Assembly (NCBI GenBank): GCA_038148375.1
Contig: JAYQVH010000002.1
Span: forward strand, 62,001 to 126,000
Direction: 5' to 3'
Source of the DNA: CAWUEX02 sp038148375
GTDB taxonomy: Bacteria > Pseudomonadota > Alphaproteobacteria > Rhodospirillales > Rhodospirillaceae
Length of the DNA: 64,000 nucleotides
Positions 9,301-17,795 of the stretch are shown piece by piece; within the stretch, counting starts at the first letter, position 1; every line of letters starts with the position of its first letter. The notes below the pieces were generated by a model. It had not been told where the DNA came from. It saw only the letters and a list, made by a program, of their open reading frames with translations, and ran no database searches. A program made the translations under genes and the position numbers.

Positions 9301-10336
9301 AATCGGTGTGGCGGCGGAAGATCAGGCTCCGCTCTTTCAACCGTTTGTGCAGGCGGAATCAGATACCACACGAAAGTTCGGTGGCACCGGACTTGGCCTG
9401 GCGATTTGCAAGCAGCTCGTAGAGGCGATGGGAGGTACGATCTGGGTTGAGAGCGAGCTTGGGCAGGGTTCTGTTTTCTCGTTTTCAATCGCCACGCAGG
9501 CAGGTGATCCGGAAAAGGTCATTGATCAAGCTTCACCGGTTGATCTTGGGCGCGCGATCATCCTCCAGCCGCTGTCGTTCCTCGTTGCAGAGGACAATCC
9601 GACCACGCAGATGTTGTTACGGTCCATGCTTGAACGCGACGGTCATCGCGTTACGGTGGTGAATAACGGAGCGCTCGCGGTGGCGGAAGTGGAGCGCAGC
9701 GCGTTCGACATTATTCTGATGGACATGCAGATGCCGGTCATGGATGGTCCGGAAGCCATTCGAAGGATCCGAGCAATGACTACAACTATCGCGTCGTGCC
9801 CGGTTATAGCTCTGACGGCGGACGCGATCCGCACGCACCGCCAGCGCTACCTGGATGCCGGCGCCAATGTTGTGGTGACCAAGCCGGTGAACTGGAGTGA
9901 GCTGTTTACCGAAGTCGCGCGGCTGACGGGGGCCGACCTCAGTTACGGTGCGGTCGCCGAGGCGTCATCAGATTCTCCGGACGCTGAGTACAGCGCGGAT
10001 GAGGAAGACGACTTACTCGATCCGACCATGATCGAAGTGCTTGTCGATGCCCTGGATGAGGAAACGATGGCAACGATGCTCGTGAATTTCAAAAACAATA
10101 TGCAAAAGTATGCAGCCGAGCTTGAGCAATTGGCGGTTGAAAGTGATCTGGAGCAAAGCAAGCGAACGGCCCATGCTCTCAAGGGACTGACCGCACAGTT
10201 CGGCGCGATCCGTGTCAGTAACATGGCCAAGACCATTGAGCAATCGGTTCAAAGCGTGGCGGAATTGGAATCAATACTGCCGGGGTTGCGCCAATCCGTT
10301 CTGGACACGATTTCCGTTTTGGATGAACGGGGTTAG
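6347..10336 (+). CDS. Cytoplasmic six-PAS hybrid histidine kinase with receiver and Hpt domains
   Basis: This encodes a 1329-residue sensor kinase without membrane helices. Six consecutive PAS/PAC units fill residues about 17-775; most end in the D(I/V)T(D/A/K) hinge that links PAC to the next unit. A helical linker at about 775-825 contains a perfect 17-residue tandem repeat. A HisKA domain with His834 in MMSHELRTP, a HATPase domain (NLIGNASKFT, GTGLGL) and a receiver domain with Asp1126 in ILMDMQMPVMDG follow. An Hpt domain with His1276 in AHALKGLTAQFG ends the chain. The protein can therefore run an H834-D1126-H1276 relay and pass phosphate to a separate regulator, most likely the next gene. 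Its place inside the glycan locus suggests, but does not prove, control of polysaccharide production. Confidence 0.93.
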   Translation: MTEAHTTTEMPDLAQFEDVSTIGHWQGDLKSENIFWSSAMFRIFGRDPETFVPMHSTILSCLVPQERKLFQDKMDDVVRTGSGFEIECEIVTQDGRKRYVLIVGSGSREADGTLVGLVGYARDITKRKIEEIKLRRDREQLDYAFAAANAALWDWDLDEDTLTTSPRFAEIVDANPKTWKPSMTLHNRICHPDDLPRVQDAIREHIAGRGVYDIEYRLRRNDGEYVWIHSRGQAVRDEKGRAHRVIGSVTDVTDRRRDQEALRRNEETLELAIQASRAGYFDRRWDQEDIYWSPRLREILGITDSDYMPNMKAFNDRVHPEDRDRLAASVTAYQRADESLDTEYRVQRDDGVYIWVRIRATIQRDDNGNPMRAIGFVIDINDRKKLELELEAQTKLFQDVATAAGEYIWEFDRHGKFTYVSDKVQDVLGYSADEVVGRSPLEFMTREDARAYRKALVQLMRHGEGFKAFEVPGFKSDKSVVWQRLSGTPILDRAGVVQGYRGVAQDITAQKQAELAVVRSEMKFRDLIEGSIQGLVIHRKYKPLFINDAYAQMLGYDTAEDMLSNIKSMLDLLPAVFAEKADAFWQRSMSGELDGQVIRGSVIDRNGRTVWTDAVGRVVDWDGEPAFQITVIDVTEQHDIDRALKESEERFRVVAENASDLITIPRDGGIVTYASPSAFPITGYTPDELIGSDTNTLIYEDDLLGLEEARQRRESGAPVGDAPMRWRLRRKDGRLIWLETTISELPRLEDETGSRVMSISRDVTDRVERERELEAARDRLTRQAGELTELAARRDRLTRQAGELTELAARLDQERDRAEKANVAKSQFLAMMSHELRTPMTGVLGMVDLLTGTKVDDHQKDLLSTLHRSASALLDLLNDILDFSKIEAGELELEIVDFSMSSIVKDVRELFDPVLSAKGLNLAVTMDGVDEDVLRGDPTRIRQVLMNLIGNASKFTEVGGVRVTVSQASTLSGDITMRFDIADTGIGVAAEDQAPLFQPFVQAESDTTRKFGGTGLGLAICKQLVEAMGGTIWVESELGQGSVFSFSIATQAGDPEKVIDQASPVDLGRAIILQPLSFLVAEDNPTTQMLLRSMLERDGHRVTVVNNGALAVAEVERSAFDIILMDMQMPVMDGPEAIRRIRAMTTTIASCPVIALTADAIRTHRQRYLDAGANVVVTKPVNWSELFTEVARLTGADLSYGAVAEASSDSPDAEYSADEEDDLLDPTMIEVLVDALDEETMATMLVNFKNNMQKYAAELEQLAVESDLEQSKRTAHALKGLTAQFGAIRVSNMAKTIEQSVQSVAELESILPGLRQSVLDTISVLDERG
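8675..8776 (+). repeat. Perfect 51-bp tandem duplication (two copies) inside the hybrid kinase
   Basis: Bases 8675-8725 and 8726-8776 are identical over all 51 positions, so residues 777-793 and 794-810 of the kinase repeat RDRLTRQAGELTELAAR. The duplication preserves frame. Lack of even synonymous differences points to a recent event or ongoing slippage. It lies in the helix linking the last PAS unit to the kinase core. Confidence 0.97.
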
Positions 10337-10353
10337 TTCGGTACACTGCGTCT

Positions 10354-10809
10354 ATGGTGAGTCCGATTGATTATTCCGCACTGACATTCTTGGTCGTTGA
10401 TGACGAGTCCGTCATCGTTGATTTAGTGCACGGACTTCTACAGTCGTTGGGAGCCAAGAAAGTCCACAAGGCTGTTTCAGCTATGACCGGCTTAAACATG
10501 CTGATGGACAGCAACGAAAAGATCGATTGCATCGTCTCCGATCACAACATGCAGCCGCTGACTGGTCTCGAATTCTTGAAAAAGATACGCGTCGGACGTA
10601 ATCCGGCGATGAACCGTAACGTCCGGTTCGTGATGCTGACGGCCCACGGCGATGTCGAAGTCGTGAAATCCGCGCTCGCACTTGATGTCGACTCCTACGT
10701 CATTAAGCCGGTGACGCGAGGCAACCTCGATAAGGCGATTATCCGCGCTGTAACGCGTAAGCGCATTCTTTCTGCGGGGTCGGCGTACGACGCAATCCCG
10801 CTGCCGTAA
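10354..10809 (+). CDS. Single-domain response regulator (CheY-like)
   Basis: This encodes a 151-residue receiver domain with no output domain. The acidic pair Asp16-Asp17, phospho-acceptor Asp63 in IVSDHNMQP, the Thr in MLTAHGD and the Lys in VIKPV are all present. It begins 17 bases after the hybrid kinase and on the same strand, so the pair is probably co-transcribed. It is the obvious acceptor for the kinase Hpt histidine. Single-domain regulators act by protein-protein contact, or as a relay or phosphate sink. The target is not visible here; it could be a polysaccharide enzyme in this locus or a distant partner. Confidence 0.88.
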   Translation: MVSPIDYSALTFLVVDDESVIVDLVHGLLQSLGAKKVHKAVSAMTGLNMLMDSNEKIDCIVSDHNMQPLTGLEFLKKIRVGRNPAMNRNVRFVMLTAHGDVEVVKSALALDVDSYVIKPVTRGNLDKAIIRAVTRKRILSAGSAYDAIPLP

Positions 10810-10844
10810 CCGCGTGGGTTCGCCGGAGCGGCTTGACGCGGACG

Positions 10845-12026
10845 TTATCTGCTCGCTTGAGACAGGACGTCTCTTAGTCCCTCGGCCATAAAAGCGACGT
10901 TTCCTTCGGTCAACGTCGGGTGAACGGGCAGCATAATCGTGCGGTCTGTCAGATCGTCCGCATTTGGACGGGTGTTCGTCGTGTTAATCCCGGAGTTGGC
11001 AAAGGCGCTCTCCCGCGAAATATCGGGGCACGCGCCGACGCGTGCTGGTACGCCACGAGCATTGAGATCGTCGACGATGCGATCGCGTGTCCAGTTGGAT
11101 GCCAGTCCGTCGCGCTCCAGCAGAATATTGTATTTGTAGTAGCTGTGGCGCACGTCATCGGGAGGTGTGAGATCGGCGACAGCGGTAAGATCCGAGATCG
11201 CATGTGTGAGACGCTGGGCATTCCGTCTGCGCGCGCCGACCCAATCTTCGAGTTTGCTCAGTTGCACGCGCCCGATCGCCGACTGCATTTCCGTCATACG
11301 CCAGTTGGTCGCAAATGTGTCGACCATCCATTTGAAACCGGGTGTGGTATCCATGTTGTGCGCTTTGTCGTAGTCCCAACCGTGATCCCGTAAGGACCAC
11401 ATCGTCTTATAAAGCGCGGCGTTGTTCGTTGTAACCAAACCGCCTTCGCCACCAGTGGTGATGATCTTGTCCTGGCAGAATGAGAAACAGCCGATATCTC
11501 CAAGTGTGCCGACGTGGCGGCCTTTGTACGTTGCTCCATGTGCCTGGGCGCAGTCTTCGATGACGGCCAGGCCCGAAGCGCGTGCGATGTCTAGGATCGG
11601 GTCCATATCCGCCGACCAGCCGGCCAAGTGCACCGGTATGATGGCGCGAGTGCGCTCCGACAAAACCGCACTCACCGTTTCGGCGGTCATAGATTGGGAC
11701 CGGACGTCGATGTCAGCGACCACGGGTGTGGCGCCAGTGCGTACCACGGCTGATGCCGTTGCGACGAAGGTGCGGGCGGGAACGATGACTTCGTCCCCCT
11801 GGCCAATCTCCAGCGCCTCGAGAGCGACCTCCAGGGCCGCCGTGCCATTGGCCATGGTTAGGGCGTGGGCGGCCCCGCAATAGGCAGCATACTCGTCCTC
11901 AAATGTCTTGCCGACGTCACCGGTGCGATAATTTACGCGCCCGGAGCGTAATACGGCTTCGGCGGCTGCAATCTCGTCTTCGGGATAGTGCGGCCACGGT
12001 GCCAGAATGGGGTCGGGTGAGGTCAT
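10845..12026 (-). CDS. DegT/DnrJ/EryC1/StrS family sugar aminotransferase
   Basis: This encodes a 393-residue PLP-dependent aminotransferase of the family that aminates nucleotide-linked keto sugars. The PLP lysine is Lys187 in SFCQDKIITTG, followed by the GEGG loop. The cofactor-contact segments ANGTAALEVAL and VIEDCAQAHGA are also present. Length is normal. It is the last gene of a minus-strand run (GT-C-like protein, GT-B-like protein, aminotransferase) and begins one base after the stop of the preceding gene. The product probably makes an amino-deoxy sugar for the glycan built by this locus; no dehydratase or epimerase for the pathway is in the window. Confidence 0.88.
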   Translation of the reverse strand: MTSPDPILAPWPHYPEDEIAAAEAVLRSGRVNYRTGDVGKTFEDEYAAYCGAAHALTMANGTAALEVALEALEIGQGDEVIVPARTFVATASAVVRTGATPVVADIDVRSQSMTAETVSAVLSERTRAIIPVHLAGWSADMDPILDIARASGLAVIEDCAQAHGATYKGRHVGTLGDIGCFSFCQDKIITTGGEGGLVTTNNAALYKTMWSLRDHGWDYDKAHNMDTTPGFKWMVDTFATNWRMTEMQSAIGRVQLSKLEDWVGARRRNAQRLTHAISDLTAVADLTPPDDVRHSYYKYNILLERDGLASNWTRDRIVDDLNARGVPARVGACPDISRESAFANSGINTTNTRPNADDLTDRTIMLPVHPTLTEGNVAFMAEGLRDVLSQASR

Positions 12027-12027
12027 G

Positions 12028-13368
12028 TCACGGCATACGGTGTTGTTCTGAGGGGCGAGCGCGGTCGTGAACGGTTTGCACTAAGGGAGCGGACCGGTCA
12101 ACGTCCGCGATGATCGCCGATAAGGTCTCCACCGTCGCAGTTCGAACGTTCGGCAACTGATACAGGTAGTGATACGACTCAACGCTTTCCATAACCGGTG
12201 TGCTTAGAACGACGACCTGCCGTCCAATGTGGGCTGCTTCGAGCAGGATCGATGAGACGGTGCCGACAATAACAGCATGTTCCAATATAAACCGGCGCGC
12301 CGGTTTGGAATCTGCCGGCTCGATCCGCACGGAGCCGGAGAGCGTGTCGCGAAACTGCTCAAAATCTTCGGCATAGAACGGATGAGGGCGCACGGTTACC
12401 TCTGCCTCCTCCGCCAGCGCGTTGATCGCCCTGGTCAGAGCCTTCGCCGCGTGTTTCACAGCTCCGGTTTCTCGAGTCAGGGTAGCTATGTGCGGGGCGG
12501 CGATACCAATACTTTCCGACGGATGATCGATGAGCCAGTGGCGCTCATCCTCGCTTAGCTCAAACGCCGGATTGTCGAAGACACGAAAGTCCGCGTGGGC
12601 ATGTTCCGACTTAAACACATCCACATACCAATCGTTCCAGCAATAACAGCGTTCGACTTCAAAGAAGGCATGTTTGGCATAAAAATGCTTGTCGCCGTGC
12701 ATGACGTTGTAGACAGCGATGCCGTCACGCGACAGGGCATCTGTCAAAAAGGACAAGCCGCAGCTGAATTCCCAGTAGACCAATACATAGGACGGTATAA
12801 AGCCGTCCAGAGCGCCACGCACCTTGCCCAGATCCACAGCGCACTTCAGCGCAAGCTGGAAGGGAAACGGTGTGCCCGACTTCACGCAACGAGTCAGGAA
12901 TCGGACAATTAAGCCAGTATCGGCGAAGAACAATGCATGGCGCGCCAGTTGAGCGGTCTCAATTGTATCCGCACCAAGTTCGCCCGGGACCGCGAATATC
13001 TCCGGACTTGTGGCCCAGCGAGACGGAAAGACTAGGCGCACGCCGTCCACCGTCGTGTCCTGTGTGGTATTCCGGGGGGTTAGGACGGCCCATATGAGAA
13101 ATGCCGGCAAGGCAAAAAGGCTTGCGATTTCGAATCCCCATTTGCTGAACCACGGCCGCATTGCCAATTGGCAGCGGTATTGTGCGACTGCGCGCGCCCA
13201 GCGCCGTTTGGCCGGGTTGTCGTCGCAGATTCGTCCGCCCATGCATTCGAGAACGTGCGCGATGATTTCTTCATTGATTCCACGATCGTAGTCGTAAACG
13301 TAGGCAAGCAAATCCCGGCGCAGGCGCGAAACTCGGGCGCGCAATTTTGAAACTGCTCCGAATGTCAT
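12028..13368 (-). CDS. Putative GT-B glycosyltransferase with HP and SS motifs (polysaccharide biosynthesis)
   Basis: This encodes a 446-residue protein with one hydrophobic helix near residues 85-100. I do not recognise a named family, but three features point to a GT-B glycosyltransferase. These are a central VMHG motif, a RPHP motif in the C-terminal half, and a GTVSSILLEA motif about 45 residues later. The last two resemble the HP and SS motifs of bacterial sialyl- and polysialyl-transferases and related capsule enzymes. It overlaps the upstream GT-C-like gene by four bases (ATGA) and is one base from the aminotransferase, so all three form an operon. The donor sugar cannot be assigned, and sialic acid genes are not seen nearby. 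Confidence 0.55.
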   Translation of the reverse strand: MTFGAVSKLRARVSRLRRDLLAYVYDYDRGINEEIIAHVLECMGGRICDDNPAKRRWARAVAQYRCQLAMRPWFSKWGFEIASLFALPAFLIWAVLTPRNTTQDTTVDGVRLVFPSRWATSPEIFAVPGELGADTIETAQLARHALFFADTGLIVRFLTRCVKSGTPFPFQLALKCAVDLGKVRGALDGFIPSYVLVYWEFSCGLSFLTDALSRDGIAVYNVMHGDKHFYAKHAFFEVERCYCWNDWYVDVFKSEHAHADFRVFDNPAFELSEDERHWLIDHPSESIGIAAPHIATLTRETGAVKHAAKALTRAINALAEEAEVTVRPHPFYAEDFEQFRDTLSGSVRIEPADSKPARRFILEHAVIVGTVSSILLEAAHIGRQVVVLSTPVMESVESYHYLYQLPNVRTATVETLSAIIADVDRSAPLVQTVHDRARPSEQHRMP

Positions 13369-15038
13369 CTGCTGCGGTCACCCACGGCGGTGTTCGCGAG
13401 AGTGTCAGTGCGCACGCGCCGATACACGTCGATATTCCAACCGCGAAAGCCCATCGTTGCGGTTTTCTCAAACATTGTTTCAATGCGGCCACGCAGATCG
13501 GAGTTACGGTCGCGCGGATCGACCTGAAACACGATCGTGTCGTAGCCCTTCGTCAGCCACCGGTCGAGCGTTTCGTCTGTCCACAACCCTTCGCGCTCCA
13601 GATTGCGCAGGACCATCGCTCTGTCGCCAGGGCGTACGCTGTCCTTCACGAAGCGATAACTGTGGGCCATGTTGATGGACTGAACCGGGAAGCTTCGGTC
13701 CGCCAAAAAGGCGGCGTAGGGCACCGTGATGAGGTTATGCACGATTAGCAGGGGTGTTGCTGGATCCGTATTCTCGCTCAGAAATGATGCGAGATTTTTT
13801 GTCTCGGTTTGCCATGTCAGCGGTCTCGGGTTGATGAGCATCGCCGATGGATAGAATTTGTATTCCTGGCGGGTCGCCAGTCCGGATGCCGCGAAGTTCA
13901 AACCGACAATGACAACGGCAAAAAGTAGAACAAGGGTATTCGCCGGCAGAGACTGGCGTTTCGCCGCACGCCACGCCAGCGCCAGCGCGAGCCCGGCGCA
14001 TATCGCGCCTAAGCCAGAGAACGAAGCCGTATAGGGGAGAATGCACGTACTGCAATAGCCCACCGAACCCGCGTAATGCGTGACCGCAAGAAAGAAGAAC
14101 GCCAGGGGCGCCGCCCAAAGCACTTTCAGGCTGCCGCGGGCCATGACGAAGATGCTGGCCGCGCAGGCGATCAAGCCCGCGTAGGGCAACAGAAACGCGT
14201 CAAATGGATCCTGCCAGGCGAAATGGCCTAACCCGATGTCCAAGGTTAGTGGACCGGTGGACGACGTTTCCACCAGAAAGAGCGGATCATCAAACAGTTG
14301 AAGATCGGCCAGCAGCGGCGTGATAACCGGCAGGCGTATCGCATACGACAAAAGTCTGTCCGGAAACAGGAACAGCAAACTACCGGCGACGAGCGTCAAT
14401 CCTGCGGCAATCCACCCTGCGTGTGCCCATCGAGCGCGCGGCAATGTCAGCAAATAAACCGGGACGAGCAAGCTAATCGCCAAGATCATATTCTGGCGGT
14501 AAAAATATAAGGTACCGCACAGAATACCGATCAAGATCGATGTCAGTGCCCTCGGCAAGCCGAGGGCACACACCATGAGCCAGATGCAAAGCAGCAGAAG
14601 CATCGAAACTGTCGCGATCGGTGTCGCGCTGCTGAAGTAGAAAGCAATTGACGGAACCGTCAGGAAAATCGCAACACCCAGCGCGGCGGCAAAAGCGTTG
14701 CCCGTCATCCGCCGGACGATATCGAAGACCAGGAGGCCGTTCACAATTCCGATGGCGGCGCTTAAGCCTCTATTCCATTCGATGCCCTGACCTGTCAGGC
14801 CCTGCCATAGTCCCAGCTGGTAGAAGTAAAGCGGCATGTACCAGGTCGGATCGCGGTCGGTGTAGGGCGAGACCGTTCCTGTAACGTACCACCATGATTT
14901 TATGGTGTACGTCACTTCATCGACCCAGGTGCGGGCGTGGACGACGATGTCATATGACAGATACGCGTACCCTACGACGCCGACGAGCAAGACGGCTGCG
15001 CTCAGGACTGTCTCTCTGTACGATCTGGTTTTGGTCAT
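13365..15038 (-). CDS. GT-C type (ArnT/PMT-like) membrane glycosyltransferase
   Basis: This encodes a 557-residue protein with about ten to twelve membrane helices followed by a soluble periplasmic C-terminal domain from about residue 420. The first periplasmic loop carries a WVDEVTY segment with the adjacent acidic residues typical of GT39/GT83-like lipid-phosphate-sugar transferases. Such enzymes use polyprenyl-phosphate sugars to decorate glycans, lipid A or proteins on the periplasmic side. It is the first gene of the three-gene minus-strand operon and overlaps the next by four bases. The family assignment is by fold-level features; the acceptor is unknown. Confidence 0.65.
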   Translation of the reverse strand: MTKTRSYRETVLSAAVLLVGVVGYAYLSYDIVVHARTWVDEVTYTIKSWWYVTGTVSPYTDRDPTWYMPLYFYQLGLWQGLTGQGIEWNRGLSAAIGIVNGLLVFDIVRRMTGNAFAAALGVAIFLTVPSIAFYFSSATPIATVSMLLLLCIWLMVCALGLPRALTSILIGILCGTLYFYRQNMILAISLLVPVYLLTLPRARWAHAGWIAAGLTLVAGSLLFLFPDRLLSYAIRLPVITPLLADLQLFDDPLFLVETSSTGPLTLDIGLGHFAWQDPFDAFLLPYAGLIACAASIFVMARGSLKVLWAAPLAFFFLAVTHYAGSVGYCSTCILPYTASFSGLGAICAGLALALAWRAAKRQSLPANTLVLLFAVVIVGLNFAASGLATRQEYKFYPSAMLINPRPLTWQTETKNLASFLSENTDPATPLLIVHNLITVPYAAFLADRSFPVQSINMAHSYRFVKDSVRPGDRAMVLRNLEREGLWTDETLDRWLTKGYDTIVFQVDPRDRNSDLRGRIETMFEKTATMGFRGWNIDVYRRVRTDTLANTAVGDRSR

Positions 15039-15146
15039 CGCCGCTTGATGGGTCCGTTATGGCCGTGCAAAGGTCGTGCGTCTCGTCATGCCCTGCGTCG
15101 TCAGTGCGACCTGCCGAGACCATATCGTATTCTGCGCCGCTCGGAA

Positions 15147-16193
15147 ATGAAGACGTCAATGTCACAGACTTTACCGCATAGAAGCGACGCGCCACCCTCG
15201 ATTCTCTCTCAGCCAGGGCCCGCCTGCGTCGCGGTAGCTGTTGTCGCCCTCTTCGCCGTGCACTTGGCCCTGTTTGCGATTGGAACCGCTCCCCTGGCCG
15301 GCGACGCGATCAATAGTCTGAACGGCAACGCAATGTTGGCGCGCTTCGCGGCACTGGTTTTTGCGCTAATCGCGATCTTAATGATGATGCGGACAATTTC
15401 TGCGCGGACCGGCAGCGTTATCACGGCGGCGACCTTGCCGCTTGGCCTAAGCATTTTCCCTCCGGCCGTATACGAGTTTGCCACCGATCCGCTCACGGCT
15501 GCCGTGCTAGCCGTCTCCCTAATCGGTGCAGCTTGTACTTTGGCCAGCCGGATAGTGAGTGTGCCCCGTGAACTCGCAGCGGGTGCGGTTACGGGCGCCG
15601 CAATCGGAGGGATGCCGTGGCTTCATATCAGCGGAGCGGTATTGGGAATGGCCCTGTTCGTGCTCGCGCTTGCTGAACGCCGCTCGCCCCGCTACTGGAT
15701 TGCGCTGGCGGCGGGGATGGCATGTCTGATCATCGCCGGCGGTGCCGGCCTGACTTTTGCGGGTGGAGCGAGCGGCGTAGCGGAACCTCACGTTGGTCCT
15801 CTGCGCAGCTTCGCCATGTTGTGGCTCGCCCTTGCCTTCAGCGGCGTGGCTCTGGCGCTGTCAAGGACACTGCGCGCCAAGGTCAGCGCGATGACGTTGC
15901 GCCGCGCTGTTGCGGCGCTGGCCGCCGTCGCCGTATGTGGCGTTTGGTTTGTGATCGTTAGGCTGCAAGGCGGAGCCAATATCGCGGAGTATTTGCCGCC
16001 CATGCTGGGTATCGGCTTGCTTGCCTGTGCGCCTCTGGTGTTGTGGATCGAGTTGGTCATGCCGGCGATCCGCTCCGTGTGGATTTGGATTCTTCTGCCT
16101 GTGACGATGTACAGTTGTTTCTGGGTCGTTCTCGGTCCGATCGACCTCGACGCATTTCCCTACACCGAGCTGACGCGCTTCAGATCAGATTGA
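15147..16193 (+). CDS. Hypothetical multi-pass membrane protein in polysaccharide locus
   Basis: This encodes a 348-residue protein that is almost entirely hydrophobic, with about ten predicted helices rich in Ala, Gly and Leu. I see no catalytic motif. The start is placed at ATG 15147 because the open frame upstream is Arg-rich and overlaps the divergent promoter region. It ends in a short soluble tail and overlaps the stop of the convergent flippase gene by nine bases. Its place between a GT-C-like transferase and a Wzx-type flippase suggests a role in the glycan pathway, possibly as a degenerate GT-C-like protein, but this is inference. Confidence 0.55.
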   Translation: MKTSMSQTLPHRSDAPPSILSQPGPACVAVAVVALFAVHLALFAIGTAPLAGDAINSLNGNAMLARFAALVFALIAILMMMRTISARTGSVITAATLPLGLSIFPPAVYEFATDPLTAAVLAVSLIGAACTLASRIVSVPRELAAGAVTGAAIGGMPWLHISGAVLGMALFVLALAERRSPRYWIALAAGMACLIIAGGAGLTFAGGASGVAEPHVGPLRSFAMLWLALAFSGVALALSRTLRAKVSAMTLRRAVAALAAVAVCGVWFVIVRLQGGANIAEYLPPMLGIGLLACAPLVLWIELVMPAIRSVWIWILLPVTMYSCFWVVLGPIDLDAFPYTELTRFRSD

Positions 16194-17552
16194 CGGTTTC
16201 AGGGTCCATGGCAGCGCCGATTTCTTGACCGTTACGGCGATGATCACCACGCATCCGATCGAGTAGGCTGCAAACGTGCCTTGGGCGGCACCGATCATCC
16301 CGTTGGCTTGTATCAGCAGATACGAAAATCCGACGTTCAGCACCGCCGCGCCGAAGCTGGAGATCGAAATCCAGCCGGTGGCTTCGCGGTAGTACAGATA
16401 CGATGCGACCAGGGCCCACAGGCCTTGCGCAACAAAGGCGGCGACGATCCAAACAAACACGCCGGTTGATGTCGCATATACCGGGCCGAACAGAACCGGC
16501 AGGGCAAACCAGCCGACCGCCGCATAGGCAAGTCCGGCGCCAATATATCCGCCTGCAACCCAGTATCCGGTGATTACAGACTGGCGCGCCGCCGCATGGG
16601 ATCCATCGGACATCTGCCGGTAGAACCATGGCGTCCAAGCCCGGTTGACCGACTGCGACAACAGGAAGATCGCCTGCCCCATTTGGTAGCCGACAGTGTA
16701 AATCCCGGCTGCGCCTTCGTCGATCAGGTTGACCAGTAAAATGCGGTCGGTCGCGGTGATCAATGCCGCGCCGATCATATGGGGAATCAGTGGCGCGCCA
16801 AATGCGACGAGGTGCGTTAAATGGCCGAGCCGCAATCGAACCGCGACAAGGCGCACCCGCCACAGCCAGATGAGTCCGAGCACGGCGACGGCACCGTGAG
16901 CGGCGACCAGTACCACGATCAGATCAGCCCATCCGGTCAGGCCGGCGAGCACGAATACCAGCATCAATCCGTTTACGGCGGCGGCCCGGCCAATCCGCCA
17001 CCAACCAAACGCGCCGGGGCGATTGGCCATCTGATTCATCACCAGGACAAGACCGGACACGGTCTGTGCCGCGGCGACCAGAACCCATGCCCAGAACCAC
17101 ATGATGGGAATTGGTGTCACTGCGGTAAGAGCAGGCGCCGCCAGAATGAGAAGGCCGTAGACCGCCCCGGACAGGACGACAGTCATGGCAAGTGCCGTGG
17201 CGATATAAGCCGGGTAGTCGATGCTGTCCCGGTCGACGTATCGGCGTCCCGCCGCCGTTTCCATGCCGAGGCCGACCAAGGGCATGAGCATCGTGACTCC
17301 GACCAAAAAGATCGAATAGGTACCGTAGTCGGCAGGGGCGACCGTGCGGGTGACCGCCGGAAGGACCACCAGCGGAAACAGCGATGCAATGCCATTGATG
17401 ACGATATACAGACCGGCTTCGCGCAAAACCGGCAGCGATTTCAGTCTCTCGATGTGTCGTCCGGTCCAGGTCAAGCCGGTATGCCCTTTCACGCCGCTGC
17501 GCCCGAGTCTCACGGTTTTTGTAAGCGGACCCCCACCTTTCCGCCAGTGCAC
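16185..17552 (-). CDS. Oligosaccharide flippase family protein (Wzx-like)
   Basis: This encodes a 455-residue polytopic protein with 12-14 helices in the MOP-superfamily pattern. The first helices contain GIASLFPLVVLPAVTRTVAPADYGTY in two parts, a signature of polysaccharide export flippases: an early helix, then the P-x-DYG loop. The expected role is to flip undecaprenyl-linked oligosaccharide to the periplasm for the Wzy-like polymerase. About 35 residues precede the first helix, so an internal start is possible; ATG at 17552 is used. The gene converges on an unknown membrane protein and overlaps it by nine bases. Confidence 0.82.
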   Translation of the reverse strand: MHWRKGGGPLTKTVRLGRSGVKGHTGLTWTGRHIERLKSLPVLREAGLYIVINGIASLFPLVVLPAVTRTVAPADYGTYSIFLVGVTMLMPLVGLGMETAAGRRYVDRDSIDYPAYIATALAMTVVLSGAVYGLLILAAPALTAVTPIPIMWFWAWVLVAAAQTVSGLVLVMNQMANRPGAFGWWRIGRAAAVNGLMLVFVLAGLTGWADLIVVLVAAHGAVAVLGLIWLWRVRLVAVRLRLGHLTHLVAFGAPLIPHMIGAALITATDRILLVNLIDEGAAGIYTVGYQMGQAIFLLSQSVNRAWTPWFYRQMSDGSHAAARQSVITGYWVAGGYIGAGLAYAAVGWFALPVLFGPVYATSTGVFVWIVAAFVAQGLWALVASYLYYREATGWISISSFGAAVLNVGFSYLLIQANGMIGAAQGTFAAYSIGCVVIIAVTVKKSALPWTLKPSI

Positions 17553-17795
17553 CTAAGGTTTTGTTAAAGGAATCCCTATAAGTTATTGATTTGTATAGGC
17601 ATCTTTGGGGGGATGCTACGCGTTTCTAGACAGGAGCCCGTGCGGCGGTCCATAATGCGCGCGATCACATACTTTTTCCGGCACCCCGCCGGAAGGGGCG
17701 GACCACTGGGTTGGCGCGCGACGGAGCATTTTCCGTGCCGCGCTTTTTGTCGTCTGGATATTGCGCTCTCGAACGCGAAGGTATGTGATTCAAAC

